A stretch of 42,835 nucleotides of DNA from Candidatus Gastranaerophilales bacterium. Its GTDB lineage: Bacteria > Cyanobacteriota > Vampirovibrionia > Gastranaerophilales > Gastranaerophilaceae. Both the position numbers and the translations under genes were made by a program. The stretch covers positions 1 to 42,835 of the forward strand of contig CALUVH010000015.1 in assembly GCA_944324175.1 (NCBI GenBank), written 5' to 3'. Under the pieces are notes generated by a model. The model was not told the DNA's origin. It saw only the letters and a list, made by a program, of their open reading frames with translations, and searched no databases. Below, piece after piece: positions 36,338 through 42,835 of this stretch. Position 1 is the first letter of the stretch. Every line of letters starts with the position of its first letter.

Positions 36338-37477
36338 ATGAGCATTTATGATGACTTAGTAAGTATTCTTTTTAAACTTCCTGATGGGCGTAGTTTAGAA
36401 GAATATTTCAAAAATGTACTTTTGGTCGGGAAATTTTCAGAGCTGGATTTTCAGCCTGAGGTTGAATTTCCTGAGTGTGGGGTAAAAAAATACTCTTCTT
36501 ATGATGAGGTGATTACAGATTTTCTACCAACATCTCAAATTGCATTGGAAGCTAATGCAATTTTTAATCAGAAAAATAATACACAAACCACTTCACAAAT
36601 TATGTATTTGATTGTGACTCAACAACAGGAGGAAGAGACTGTATCTCAAGCTCTTGATAGGGCAAGAACTTATGATGGTCGTTTTGCAAAGGTTGTTCCA
36701 GTATCAAGGGAGGCAGATGATGTCAAGGATGCGGCTCAATGGTGTATGACAAATGACAGATTTTGTGATTTTGCAATTACTGACATTTCAGCTGTTGAGG
36801 ACATAATTGCCGCTGAAAATAATTATGCTTATGCAATTTTCAGAAAAACTAAAAATGATCCGATAGCTTCAGCTATAGCATCGACTTCTACTTGCGGGTA
36901 TTTTGGTGGAAAAGATGGTTCGGCTCAATTTACTCAATTAATAGGAGTGCTGCCTGAAACTTATACCGGTAGTGAGATTTCAGACATGAAGTCTAAAAAT
37001 GTTGCTTTTTATACGAATGTATCGCCTATCGAAGGTGGTCAAACCGACAGTTTCGGATATAACTGGGTGATTGGTTCCAGAATGCTTGGAGGTGAGCTTA
37101 GACAACGTCAAATGATTATGCATTACATCAAAAAATCAATTGGCTTAATGGCGTTAGAATTTTTTAACCAAAAACCGGTATATGATGAAACCGGAAATAA
37201 TTTACTCTTGTCTATGGCTCAAAAACGCTTTAGAAATTTTCAGACTTATAATCTTGTAATTCCGACAAATAATTTACAAACAGGTTTTGAATTAAATGTG
37301 ACTCCAATAAGAGTTGGTGCAGATAGTATTATGAATACTGATTTGGATGCTTACAATGCTAAAAAGTTTAAACTTACAGGATACTATTATGATTCTATTG
37401 TCGGTGAAAAGGTCGATTTCACGTTTTATGTTGATCCTTCAGATGAACAAATTGAACAAATTTTAGGTGATGAATAA
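36338..37477 (+). CDS. Contractile tail sheath protein, DUF3383 type
   Basis: 379 residues, in the size range of DUF3383 phage sheath proteins. The N-terminal half has the alpha/beta arrangement typical of sheath domains. The middle has FAITDISAVEDIIAAENNYAYAIF followed by AIASTSTCGYFGGKDG and the NVAFYTNVSP stretch, the segment order of the DUF3383 family. The C-terminus, QTGFELNVTPIRVGADSI then a final beta hairpin, would supply the arm that links subunits. It is followed by the tube gene, which is the standard order. Ribosome site AAAAGGAGAA. Identification rests on family pattern and gene order together. Confidence 0.82.
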   Translation: MSIYDDLVSILFKLPDGRSLEEYFKNVLLVGKFSELDFQPEVEFPECGVKKYSSYDEVITDFLPTSQIALEANAIFNQKNNTQTTSQIMYLIVTQQQEEETVSQALDRARTYDGRFAKVVPVSREADDVKDAAQWCMTNDRFCDFAITDISAVEDIIAAENNYAYAIFRKTKNDPIASAIASTSTCGYFGGKDGSAQFTQLIGVLPETYTGSEISDMKSKNVAFYTNVSPIEGGQTDSFGYNWVIGSRMLGGELRQRQMIMHYIKKSIGLMALEFFNQKPVYDETGNNLLLSMAQKRFRNFQTYNLVIPTNNLQTGFELNVTPIRVGADSIMNTDLDAYNAKKFKLTGYYYDSIVGEKVDFTFYVDPSDEQIEQILGDE

Positions 37478-37513
37478 TTTTAGGTGTTAAAAAGTCCATA
37501 GGAGAGATTAAAA

Positions 37514-37894
37514 ATGACAGTTTATGATAGTAAGAATATTGAGTTTACTTGGCGAAATCTTACATTGACAGGTACAGGAGATGAGTATGCGTACAGTATA
37601 ACCCAGCAAGGTGATAGTATCCAAGCGTACAAAGGAGTTCAAGGCGAGGGGTTAAATATTATAAATAATCAGCGCAGTTGGCTAATTTCCAGAACTTTTA
37701 AAGCGGATAGCCCATGTTTACCTGCTTTAATTGAAGATAATATGAATTTTATTGAGGATACTTTAGTCGTTCGTGACTTAAATACTGGTATATCGGATAC
37801 TTTTACTGATTGTGTAATTTTAAACATATCGGGAGAACAGGATTCCAAGACGAGAACAGTTACTTGGAGTGCTTTATATAGAAATGGCCGATAG
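37514..37894 (+). CDS. Tail tube protein, DUF3277 type
   Basis: A 126-residue beta-rich protein. Features of this small-tube family are TWRNLTLTG near the start, EDTLVVRDLNTG in the middle and RTVTWSALYRNGR at the end. It should form hexameric rings stacked inside the sheath. It lies directly after the sheath gene and before a hairpin and the tail chaperone, as in many myophages. A second, clearly related protein occurs at 41859-42236. Ribosome site TAGGAGAG. Confidence 0.8.
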   Translation: MTVYDSKNIEFTWRNLTLTGTGDEYAYSITQQGDSIQAYKGVQGEGLNIINNQRSWLISRTFKADSPCLPALIEDNMNFIEDTLVVRDLNTGISDTFTDCVILNISGEQDSKTRTVTWSALYRNGR

Positions 37895-37910
37895 TTATGC
37901 CAAAAGGCTG

Positions 37911-37939
37911 CATGGTGAGGCTTTTTAAGCCTTGCCATG
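37911..37939 (+). other. Strong hairpin between tube and chaperone genes
   Basis: CATGGTGAGGCTT pairs with AAGCCTTGCCATG (13 pairs including two G-U) around a TTT loop, 17 bases after the tube stop codon. The T tract behind it is short. It could lower expression of downstream assembly genes or protect the abundant sheath-tube mRNA. Its right arm resembles the hairpin at 13244-13274. Confidence 0.65.
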
Positions 37940-37981
37940 TATGTTTTTGAGAAAAATATTGTGATGAATAAGGAGAACTTT

Positions 37982-38452
37982 ATGGCAATTCAATGTACGG
38001 TTAATGGACGAGTATATTCTACTGCGCCGTTATATTTTGAAGATTTTACCACACTCGGAGTGATTACAGAGGAAAAAATCTACCCTTTGTTAATGGTGTT
38101 GTATGCTTGTATGAAAAATAATTTCGATGAAGTTGAATTATTTAGACTTTTATACACAGCAAGCCGTGAGGCGTTTAATCGAGATGATTTAAGATTGATA
38201 TCTAACTTGGTATTGAATAGAGAACACCTGTTGATAGATGGTAAAAAGCTTGATAAAGTTGAATGGGAAAAACACTGGCAAAGTGTTGGTTTTGTTGAAT
38301 ATCGCGTTGTTGTGATAAAGTTTGTTGAGGCAAATCTTGGAAATTTTACGAGTTTGTCTGCGCTGATTCCACAGTTGCAGACAGAGGAGTTAAAGAGTTA
38401 TATAACAAAGATTTTGCCAATCTTATTTCTAGGTCTAAACGTTCAAAAGTAG
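37982..38452 (+). CDS. Tail assembly chaperone, short form (G-like)
   Basis: 156 residues from the ATG at 37982, eight bases behind AAGGAG; a further-upstream in-frame ATG lacks a ribosome site. The protein has a small beta N-terminus, then helices (LLMVLYACMKNNFDEVELFRLLY), with no membrane span. It lies between tube and tape-measure candidate, the fixed place of tail assembly chaperones. These are typically made in two forms by a ribosomal frameshift, and a suitable slippery heptamer occurs at 38341-38347. Function is inferred from position, size and the frameshift architecture. Confidence 0.75.
   Translation: MAIQCTVNGRVYSTAPLYFEDFTTLGVITEEKIYPLLMVLYACMKNNFDEVELFRLLYTASREAFNRDDLRLISNLVLNREHLLIDGKKLDKVEWEKHWQSVGFVEYRVVVIKFVEANLGNFTSLSALIPQLQTEELKSYITKILPILFLGLNVQK
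38341..38347 (+). promoter_or_regulatory. Programmed -1 frameshift site, A AAT TTT
   Basis: The heptamer AAATTTT is in the X XXY YYZ register relative to the chaperone frame (codons AAT 38342-38344 and TTT 38345-38347). Slipping back one base joins the chaperone to an open -1 frame that runs to 38640. The -1 frame is closed upstream by TGA at 38326-38328, so a slip must lie between there and the zero-frame stop at 38450. No other canonical heptamer is seen in that interval. Confidence 0.72.
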
Positions 38453-38640
38453 AAATAGAAAGACATGTTATATCAAGCATATTAAGACTTACGGCTTCAA
38501 ACAGAGCTGCTCAATTAGGATTTACGTATTCTGAAATTAAGCATATGTCTGTAAAAGAAATATGGGTTCTGCAAAATGAGATAAAAAAACGACTTCAGCA
38601 AATGAATCAAAGTATTCATTGTAGCAGGTCAAAAAGGTAG
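38347..38640 (+). CDS. Tail assembly chaperone, -1 frameshift extension (T-like)
   Basis: 97 codons in the -1 frame relative to the chaperone, ending TAG at 38638-38640, eleven bases before the next gene. The frame has coding character: helical, charged, and ending in MSVKEIWVLQNEIKKRLQQ. It fills what would otherwise be a 190-base gap. It has no ribosome site or start of its own (the first in-frame ATG, 38545, is unsupported). The slip at 38341-38347 would give a ~219-residue fusion of 122 chaperone residues plus this extension, equivalent to lambda gpGT or its myophage counterparts. It probably recruits tube subunits to the tape measure. Confidence 0.7.
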   Translation, partial: YEFVCADSTVADRGVKELYNKDFANLISRSKRSKVEIERHVISSILRLTASNRAAQLGFTYSEIKHMSVKEIWVLQNEIKKRLQQMNQSIHCSRSKR

Positions 38641-38650
38641 GGATTAGAAA

Positions 38651-39715
38651 ATGGAAGAAAAATTATTACAGGAGCTTATTGTAAAATATGATGAAGAGGT
38701 TGAAAAAATTGTCCGACATTACTCGAGTCAAAAATACGTAAATAATTCTAAGTCTTATGACAATCAGAAGTCTATTGAAAATCCTATAATAAATCAATTA
38801 TCAGAAAAAGCTTTGTCTTTATATTTAAAATCTGATTTGAGTGAGGAAATTGATTTTATTGATAACTTACAAAAAGATTTAGTAATAAATTATAAGGAAG
38901 CATTAAAAAGTTATTTAAATGATTTTTATCCGCTAGCAAAAGAGATTGGTTTTAATAAAGATACTACTCATAAATTAGCTAGCGAGATTTTTAAATCAGC
39001 TGCTAAAAATAATATTAAGTCTGATATCCTTCAGGGGGTTATATCTGAAATTGCCTTAACTCAAGAGAATATACCTTCAGAGAAAAATTCTGCTTCCGTT
39101 TTAGATATGCAATTTGATAAAAGTATCTCAAAAAAATTGCTTTCGAAATCTAATAAAGCAGCTTATAGCTCAAAAGATTTATCCGGTTTAATATCGAGTT
39201 ATATCTCTAATTATGTAAGGAAAGTTGCAAAATTACCTGTATTATCAAGTTCAAATGAGGTGATTTTTGCAGATGCCTCTGAAAATTACGAAAGTAATGC
39301 CTTCTCCAATAACATAGCTGCTAAATACATTACAGATGCAGATCTAAAATCGAAAAAAAATACAGCATTGAACTTTCCTTTTTCTTTGTTTCAGAAAAAT
39401 ATATATAGGAGGATTGGTATGTTTTCTCCATCCTCCTTTTTTGAAATGGGGAGTTATTTAGATTTGCAGCCAAAAGGGGATTTGCCTCTAATAACTGATA
39501 ATGCTCAGGAAAGTATGGAAAATTTATTGTCTGAAAATGTAAGGCTTACAAATGAAAGTATAGAGCAGGCTGACTTGGAGCAAAATGAGGTTAGGGAAAT
39601 TTCCCAAAATTTATACTCGTACTCTCAAGCTGATATAGAAAATCAGATTAAAGAAACTATGATAAATATTTTTGAAGATTTTACAGATTTAAAAGGTTTC
39701 AAAACTGTCAAGTAA
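38651..39715 (+). CDS. Putative short tape-measure protein
   Basis: 354 residues, mostly helical, rich in Ser, Lys, Asn and Glu. No enzyme motif or clear transmembrane segment is present. Its place, directly after the frameshifted chaperone and before the baseplate genes, is that of the tape measure, which sets tail length. At 354 residues it would be short: the usual rule of about 1.5 angstrom per residue predicts a tail near 50 nm. No homologous motif was recognised, so the call is positional. Ribosome site GGTAGGGA. Confidence 0.55.
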   Translation: MEEKLLQELIVKYDEEVEKIVRHYSSQKYVNNSKSYDNQKSIENPIINQLSEKALSLYLKSDLSEEIDFIDNLQKDLVINYKEALKSYLNDFYPLAKEIGFNKDTTHKLASEIFKSAAKNNIKSDILQGVISEIALTQENIPSEKNSASVLDMQFDKSISKKLLSKSNKAAYSSKDLSGLISSYISNYVRKVAKLPVLSSSNEVIFADASENYESNAFSNNIAAKYITDADLKSKKNTALNFPFSLFQKNIYRRIGMFSPSSFFEMGSYLDLQPKGDLPLITDNAQESMENLLSENVRLTNESIEQADLEQNEVREISQNLYSYSQADIENQIKETMINIFEDFTDLKGFKTVK

Positions 39716-39796
39716 AGTAGGTTTATATTGTTTAAGACTATTTTTAATAGTTATTAGTAAAAAATGGAAATCGTTGAAATAGATAGAAAGGCACTT

Positions 39797-40114
39797 ATGA
39801 AAACATACAGTTTACCGAATTTGCTGATCAATCCGAGTATAAGGTTGGTGTACATAATAAATAATAAGCAATATACATTTTCATTTAGGTGGTTGAGTAA
39901 TTTTTGCCATTTGTCAATTTATCAAATAAAAGATAACAAGCAGATCTATCTGGTTAAAGGTCGGGCGATTACGCCAAATACAAACTTGATAGAGCGTGTT
40001 AACGACAATAGCTTAATCTGCGGACAACTAATCATAAAAAATAAGTATGGACAGGATGTTGAGATATCAAGATATAATTTCCATACCGATTTTGAAATGG
40101 AGTATTATGAGTAG
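39797..40114 (+). CDS. Baseplate plug-like protein
   Basis: 105 residues from the ATG at 39797, five bases behind AGAAAGG; the upstream ATG at 39764 has no ribosome site. The order of beta strands fits the small baseplate-plug proteins of contractile tails: a QYTFSFRWLSNFCHLSIY segment, a VKGRAITPNTNLIERV segment, then LICGQLIIKN. The protein would close the hub lumen around the tape-measure end. Its stop lies inside the start of the hub gene (ATGAGTAG), so translation is coupled. Confidence 0.65.
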   Translation: MKTYSLPNLLINPSIRLVYIINNKQYTFSFRWLSNFCHLSIYQIKDNKQIYLVKGRAITPNTNLIERVNDNSLICGQLIIKNKYGQDVEISRYNFHTDFEMEYYE

Positions 40115-40928
40115 TAATTATTTGAACTTTGATTTTATCATAACCACCTTGGAAGAAGATATAACGATTGATAATCTCGATGTGGAATTTGATATTTGTA
40201 AAAATAACAAACTAGAATCTAACAGAGCCTATTTGAATATCTGGAATTTGAGCGATGTAAAGTATAATACTTTAATGGAAAAAGATGTTATGCTGAATAT
40301 AAGCATCAGTTTTGGAGGCGAAGATCCGACACTATTATTTTGCGGAAAGTTAGATCGAGCACGGGTCAAACGAGGCAGACCTTGGAATCGTGTTGATGTA
40401 GCCAATAGGTTTATTTTAATTGACGGTGCAGATGCTTTTTGTAAGTTTATAAACAAAAATTATCGAGAGCAGGTGAATTCAACTAAAATTATACAGGATT
40501 GCATATCTTTAATGGGAGCAGGCAGTGGCAGGATAAGTGAAAATTTACCAATTCAACAGTATGAAAGTTATAAATTGTTAGGTTATCCTCAGGATGTGCT
40601 TGAAAAAATTTGTACGCCTCTAGGTATAAGTTTTAGTATCCAAAATAATTTGGTAGATGTAATATCTCCATTTGAGGTATTTCAGGGTGGAGATGTCCCC
40701 ACATTTAATGCTTCAAATACGTTAAAACTTAACAACTCAGGAAAAGATGAAGTGACAATAACAACTGGGCTAACTTCTTTGGTTAACCCAAACGACTGGG
40801 TCGAATGTGATTATGAAGATTTAAAAGGGGTATTTCAGGTAAACCAAGTTCGACATTATGGAAACAATTATGGGAAAGTTTGTTTAACAGAGATAACGGT
40901 GGGGTATAAAATCAGTGGTCAGAAATAG
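40107..40928 (+). CDS. Baseplate hub protein (gp27/gpD-like)
   Basis: 273 residues from the ATG at 40107, which overlaps the plug stop codon; GGAG lies just upstream. The first domain (EFDICKNNKLESNRAYLNIWNLS, LLFCGKLDRARVKRG) and the TKIIQDCISLMG to YPQDVLEKICTPLGISF segment follow the pattern of phage late-control D/Mu gp44-type hubs. A final beta domain (ITTGLTSLVNPNDWVECDYEDLKGVFQVNQVRHYG) matches the typical hub C-terminus. It would form the trimeric ring holding the spike. It overlaps the spike gene by 14 bases. Confidence 0.75.
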   Translation: MSSNYLNFDFIITTLEEDITIDNLDVEFDICKNNKLESNRAYLNIWNLSDVKYNTLMEKDVMLNISISFGGEDPTLLFCGKLDRARVKRGRPWNRVDVANRFILIDGADAFCKFINKNYREQVNSTKIIQDCISLMGAGSGRISENLPIQQYESYKLLGYPQDVLEKICTPLGISFSIQNNLVDVISPFEVFQGGDVPTFNASNTLKLNNSGKDEVTITTGLTSLVNPNDWVECDYEDLKGVFQVNQVRHYGNNYGKVCLTEITVGYKISGQK

Positions 40929-41481
40929 TAATGATGTATTAAATGATGTTATAAACGGAATTAGTTCAGCAATACTTGTGGAAAAGCCATGCAAAATCAT
41001 TAATATACATTCACAGTATTGCGTGGATATAGAATACTACGACAATAACGTAGCTGATTGTTTGTACAAAGTACCTGTAAAGCACATACAAACCTCAAAG
41101 GCTTATGTATATTTGGGGCTAAGCGTAGGCGACAGAGGTACGGTGAGATTTTTTGACACTGACGTATCGAACTATAAAAGCGGCAGTAGCAAAACAGGAG
41201 GAGCCGTAAGACGACACAATATAAATGATAATATCTTTACTTGCGGCTTTTATCCCTCACCGTCCCAGTATTTGTTTCCTAGTGGGGATGTTGTCATAGG
41301 TACAACATCAGGAGCTCAGATAAGTATTTCAGGCAATGAGGTTGCTATAGTTGGTGGAAGTATTTCAATAACTGGTGGTACAGTGACACTTGATGGAAAT
41401 ACGACGATAGATGGTAAGGTGTTTTTGGAACATACGCATTCAAATGGAAACGAAGGCAGTCCGACAGGTGCAGTGATTTAG
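40915..41481 (+). CDS. Baseplate spike protein (gp138/gpV-like)
   Basis: 188 residues from a GTG at 40915, with GGTGGGG upstream. Residues about 20-90 fit an OB-fold domain of the Gp138 spike group (VDIEYY, YVYLGLSVGDRGTVRFF). Residues 130-170 are a short beta-prism or helix (ISISGNEVAIVGGSISITGGTVTLDGN). The end carries HTHSNGNEGSPTG, whose His pair could bind a metal at the spike tip. It would pierce the target envelope. It overlaps the hub gene and is followed closely by the W-like gene. Confidence 0.78.
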   Translation: MVRNSNDVLNDVINGISSAILVEKPCKIINIHSQYCVDIEYYDNNVADCLYKVPVKHIQTSKAYVYLGLSVGDRGTVRFFDTDVSNYKSGSSKTGGAVRRHNINDNIFTCGFYPSPSQYLFPSGDVVIGTTSGAQISISGNEVAIVGGSISITGGTVTLDGNTTIDGKVFLEHTHSNGNEGSPTGAVI

Positions 41482-41489
41482 GAGGGAAA

Positions 41490-41834
41490 ATGACAGATAT
41501 AAAAATGGAAAACAACCGTTTGGTAATGCAAGACGGTGATTGGGTAATTGTAGAAGGTGTGGATATGGTAAAACAGCATATCATTGTGGCATTGAATACT
41601 TTTTACAAAGACTGGATTTTGGATTATACAAAAGGGGTAGATTACGCCTATGGAATGCGTAATACAGAGTTTTTGGAATACGATGTCAAACGTCAAATTT
41701 CAGGTGTAGATGGTGTGAATTCAATAAGCGATTTTTCGCTTTCATTGAACCGTGCTGACAATTCAGTGCAGATAACTGCTGTTGTTAAAACCGCTTATGG
41801 CAACATTAATTTGCAAGAAAATATTTACAGATAA
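41490..41834 (+). CDS. Baseplate gp25/W-like sheath initiator
   Basis: A 114-residue protein of the gp25-like family that nucleates sheath polymerisation on the baseplate. It shows the expected opening beta pair (NNRLVMQDGDWVIVEG), the helix VKQHIIVALNTFYKDWILDYTKGVDY with the conserved start of the family core, and the closing strands. A strong TTAGGAGGG ribosome site lies three bases before the ATG. In contractile tails the next gene is usually the large J wedge; here a second tube-like gene follows. Confidence 0.8.
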   Translation: MTDIKMENNRLVMQDGDWVIVEGVDMVKQHIIVALNTFYKDWILDYTKGVDYAYGMRNTEFLEYDVKRQISGVDGVNSISDFSLSLNRADNSVQITAVVKTAYGNINLQENIYR

Positions 41835-41858
41835 ATGAATAAATAGGAGAAATGATAA

Positions 41859-42236
41859 ATGCCGATATATAACATAAGAAATACTGAACTTGTATGGCGT
41901 GGGTTGACAATGACAGGTTTTTCAGATGTAAAAATTTCATTAGGTTCAGATAGGTTAAGTAACATTCAGGTGATTGGAATATCAGGTGAGTGTTTTGTGC
42001 ATCCAAATCCTTCTAGAATATGGGTCATATCATCAATGTTCAACATAAACAGTTTGAGCTACCCTATTTTGGAACAAGACAATCTGGATAATGTCGAAGA
42101 TACGCTGATAATAAGAGATTTAAATATCGGAACAACAGACATATATACAAAGTGTACCATAATGTCAATAACAAATAACCAAGATAATTATTTCAAGACT
42201 GTTACTTGGCATGCAATTAAACGTAACGGCAGATAA
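41859..42236 (+). CDS. Second tail-tube-like protein (paralog of 37514-37894)
   Basis: 125 residues, clearly related to the tube protein at 37514: WRGLTMTG against WRNLTLTG, VEDTLIIRDLNIGTTDIYTKC against IEDTLVVRDLNTGISDTFTDC, and KTVTWHAIKRNGR against RTVTWSALYRNGR. It diverges most at residues 20-60. Sited after the W-like gene, it may be a tube initiator that joins hub to tube, or a variant tube. Ribosome site TAGGAGAAA. The sequence relation is certain; the special role is inferred. Confidence 0.78.
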   Translation: MPIYNIRNTELVWRGLTMTGFSDVKISLGSDRLSNIQVIGISGECFVHPNPSRIWVISSMFNINSLSYPILEQDNLDNVEDTLIIRDLNIGTTDIYTKCTIMSITNNQDNYFKTVTWHAIKRNGR

Positions 42237-42279
42237 GAATATTTTTATAATAATGTGATTTAGGTGGTGATTCTTTGTG

Positions 42280-42661
42280 ATGTCAAAAAGTTCTATGTTC
42301 AATTTCAATAGAATTAACAGGGCATATAGCAAGTGAAAATCTTGAAATATGGTCGATGTGTGATTTCGCATCAAAAATTGCTGACGCGCAGGCAAGCAGC
42401 AAGAAGGTATGCCTAAGGATAGGCAAAACTATATATGAAAATTGTACTATTAAAAGTAACACGATTACCGTAAAAAATATTTATGATACATCATTTGTAT
42501 TGCAAGTTAACTATAAACATGAGCCATCCAATCCTACCAAGTCACAACAAAAGAAAACTAGTACAATTAATTTGGAAGATAAGAATAGCGGGTTTAAGGG
42601 CAAGGTAAAAAAATTTTTTTGTAAAGAAAAGAATGGTGGTATTCAAGGACCTAAGTCTTAA
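42280..42661 (+). CDS. Small tail-cluster protein with a broken reading frame near its start
   Basis: The frame ending TAA at 42659-42661 is open back to 42281 but has no start there; its first internal ATG (42356) gives 101 residues with no ribosome site. An ATG at 42280, behind AGGTGG, is in another frame that stops after 18 codons. Removing one base from the A5 run 42285-42289 joins the ATG to the long frame, giving a ~126-residue protein beginning MSKVLCSISIELTGHIASEN. The downstream part has CLRIGKTIYENC and a Lys-rich C-terminus. The function is not recognised. Either a real or sequencing indel, or frameshifting, must be invoked. Confidence 0.5.
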
Positions 42662-42682
42662 AATGTGTAGCATTAGTCTCAT

Positions 42683-42835
42683 TTAAGTTTTGTGCAGAGT
42701 GTATTCTGTATTACTACTATCAGCGTAGTTAAAGCCATAAATTTGATTACCAGAGATGGTGTATTCTGTATTACTACTATCAGCGTAGTTAAAGCCATAA
42801 ATTTGATTACCAGAGATGGTGTATTCTGTATTACT
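42683..42835 (-). CDS. C-terminal part of a protein made of 20-residue repeats (truncated by window edge)
   Basis: The minus strand is open from the window edge to TAA at 42683-42685, 50 codons. It encodes perfect repeats of SNTEYTISGNQIYGFNYADS, closing with SNTEYTLHKT. The Asn/Thr/Gly-rich repeat with regularly spaced hydrophobics suggests a beta-solenoid of a surface adhesin or fibre. The plus strand of the repeat contains stops, which supports the minus frame. The N-terminus is outside the window. It is convergent with the tail cassette, 21 bases from its last stop. Confidence 0.65.
   Translation of the reverse strand, partial: SNTEYTISGNQIYGFNYADSSNTEYTISGNQIYGFNYADSSNTEYTLHKT
42701..42835. 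repeat. 60-bp perfect tandem repeat
   Basis: 42701-42760 and 42761-42820 are identical, and 42821-42835 begins a third copy; the bases just before 42701 differ. The period of 60 is 20 codons of the minus-strand gene. Perfect identity indicates recent expansion or homogenisation, and the window ends inside the array. Confidence 0.95.

Noticed and set aside
38450-38640. Independent small gene starting at ATG 38545
   Set aside because: No ribosome site; the frame is open well upstream, back into the chaperone gene, which fits a frameshift extension better.
35733-42661. Full extracellular contractile injection system (eCIS)
   Set aside because: No AAA+ ATPase, no LysM cap protein and no toxin gene are visible. 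The sheath and tube families are phage DUF3383/DUF3277-like.
42701-42835. CRISPR array or non-coding satellite
   Set aside because: The period is exactly 20 codons with no spacers, and the minus strand is open with a proper stop codon and unique end.
35137-42835. attR copy of the tRNA-Lys 3' end
   Set aside because: I saw no second copy of the T-arm/acceptor segment downstream by eye, so integration at this tRNA is not demonstrated.

Overview
AT-rich bacterial DNA of 42.8 kb. It most resembles a gut, non-photosynthetic relative of cyanobacteria (Gastranaerophilales / Vampirovibrionia, formerly Melainabacteria). That placement is inferred from gene content; no marker was searched. The cell looks Gram-negative: lpxK, an MCE protein, an OmpH/Skp chaperone and a TpsB outer-membrane porin are present. 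It also looks fermentative and anaerobic: pyruvate:ferredoxin oxidoreductase and a trimeric [FeFe] hydrogenase are present. No photosynthesis or respiratory-chain gene is seen. Both window ends lie in direct repeats, as expected for a whole metagenomic contig that broke at repeats.

Layout. 1-400: 75-bp and 27-bp direct repeats, then tRNA-Gln and tRNA-Asn on the minus strand. 464-11861: a housekeeping mix of ABC exporter, Bax-inhibitor-like protein, MtaB, a hypothetical membrane protein, NifJ, a protein with a possible RelA/SpoT-like fold, and an RlmD-type methyltransferase. 12004-17808: tRNA-Val, a sigma-70 factor, a lytic transglycosylase, an MCE protein, LpxK, endonuclease III and a hypothetical. 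17940-22067: hydCBA, a probable electron-bifurcating hydrogenase. With NifJ it would let pyruvate oxidation and NADH reoxidation end in H2. 22117-24746: OmpH and a divergent TpsB. 24816-26857: bioD-bioA. 27002-27097: a 31-residue single-span microprotein that is easily missed. 27213-34769: a zinc-ribbon protein, a double M16 peptidase, a NupC transporter and a GT5 starch/glycogen synthase carrying a 330-residue membrane/coiled-coil extension.

35064-42661 is the accessory region. Just after tRNA-Lys and its terminator lies a same-strand contractile-tail cassette: Cys-rich protein, tail terminator, DUF3383-type sheath, DUF3277-type tube, tail-assembly chaperone, short tape-measure candidate, baseplate plug, hub, spike, gp25/W sheath initiator, a second tube-like protein, and a small ORF whose start is frame-broken. 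No capsid, portal, terminase, integrase or lysis gene is in the window. The chaperone has a well-placed A AAT TTT slippery heptamer at 38341-38347 and a 97-codon open -1 frame behind it, a classic G/GT programmed frameshift. The last 153 bases encode, on the opposite strand, the C-terminus of a protein built of perfect 20-residue repeats.

The least ordinary observations are the capsid-less contractile tail with its duplicated tube protein, the frameshift, the microprotein, the extended starch synthase and the terminal repeat protein.
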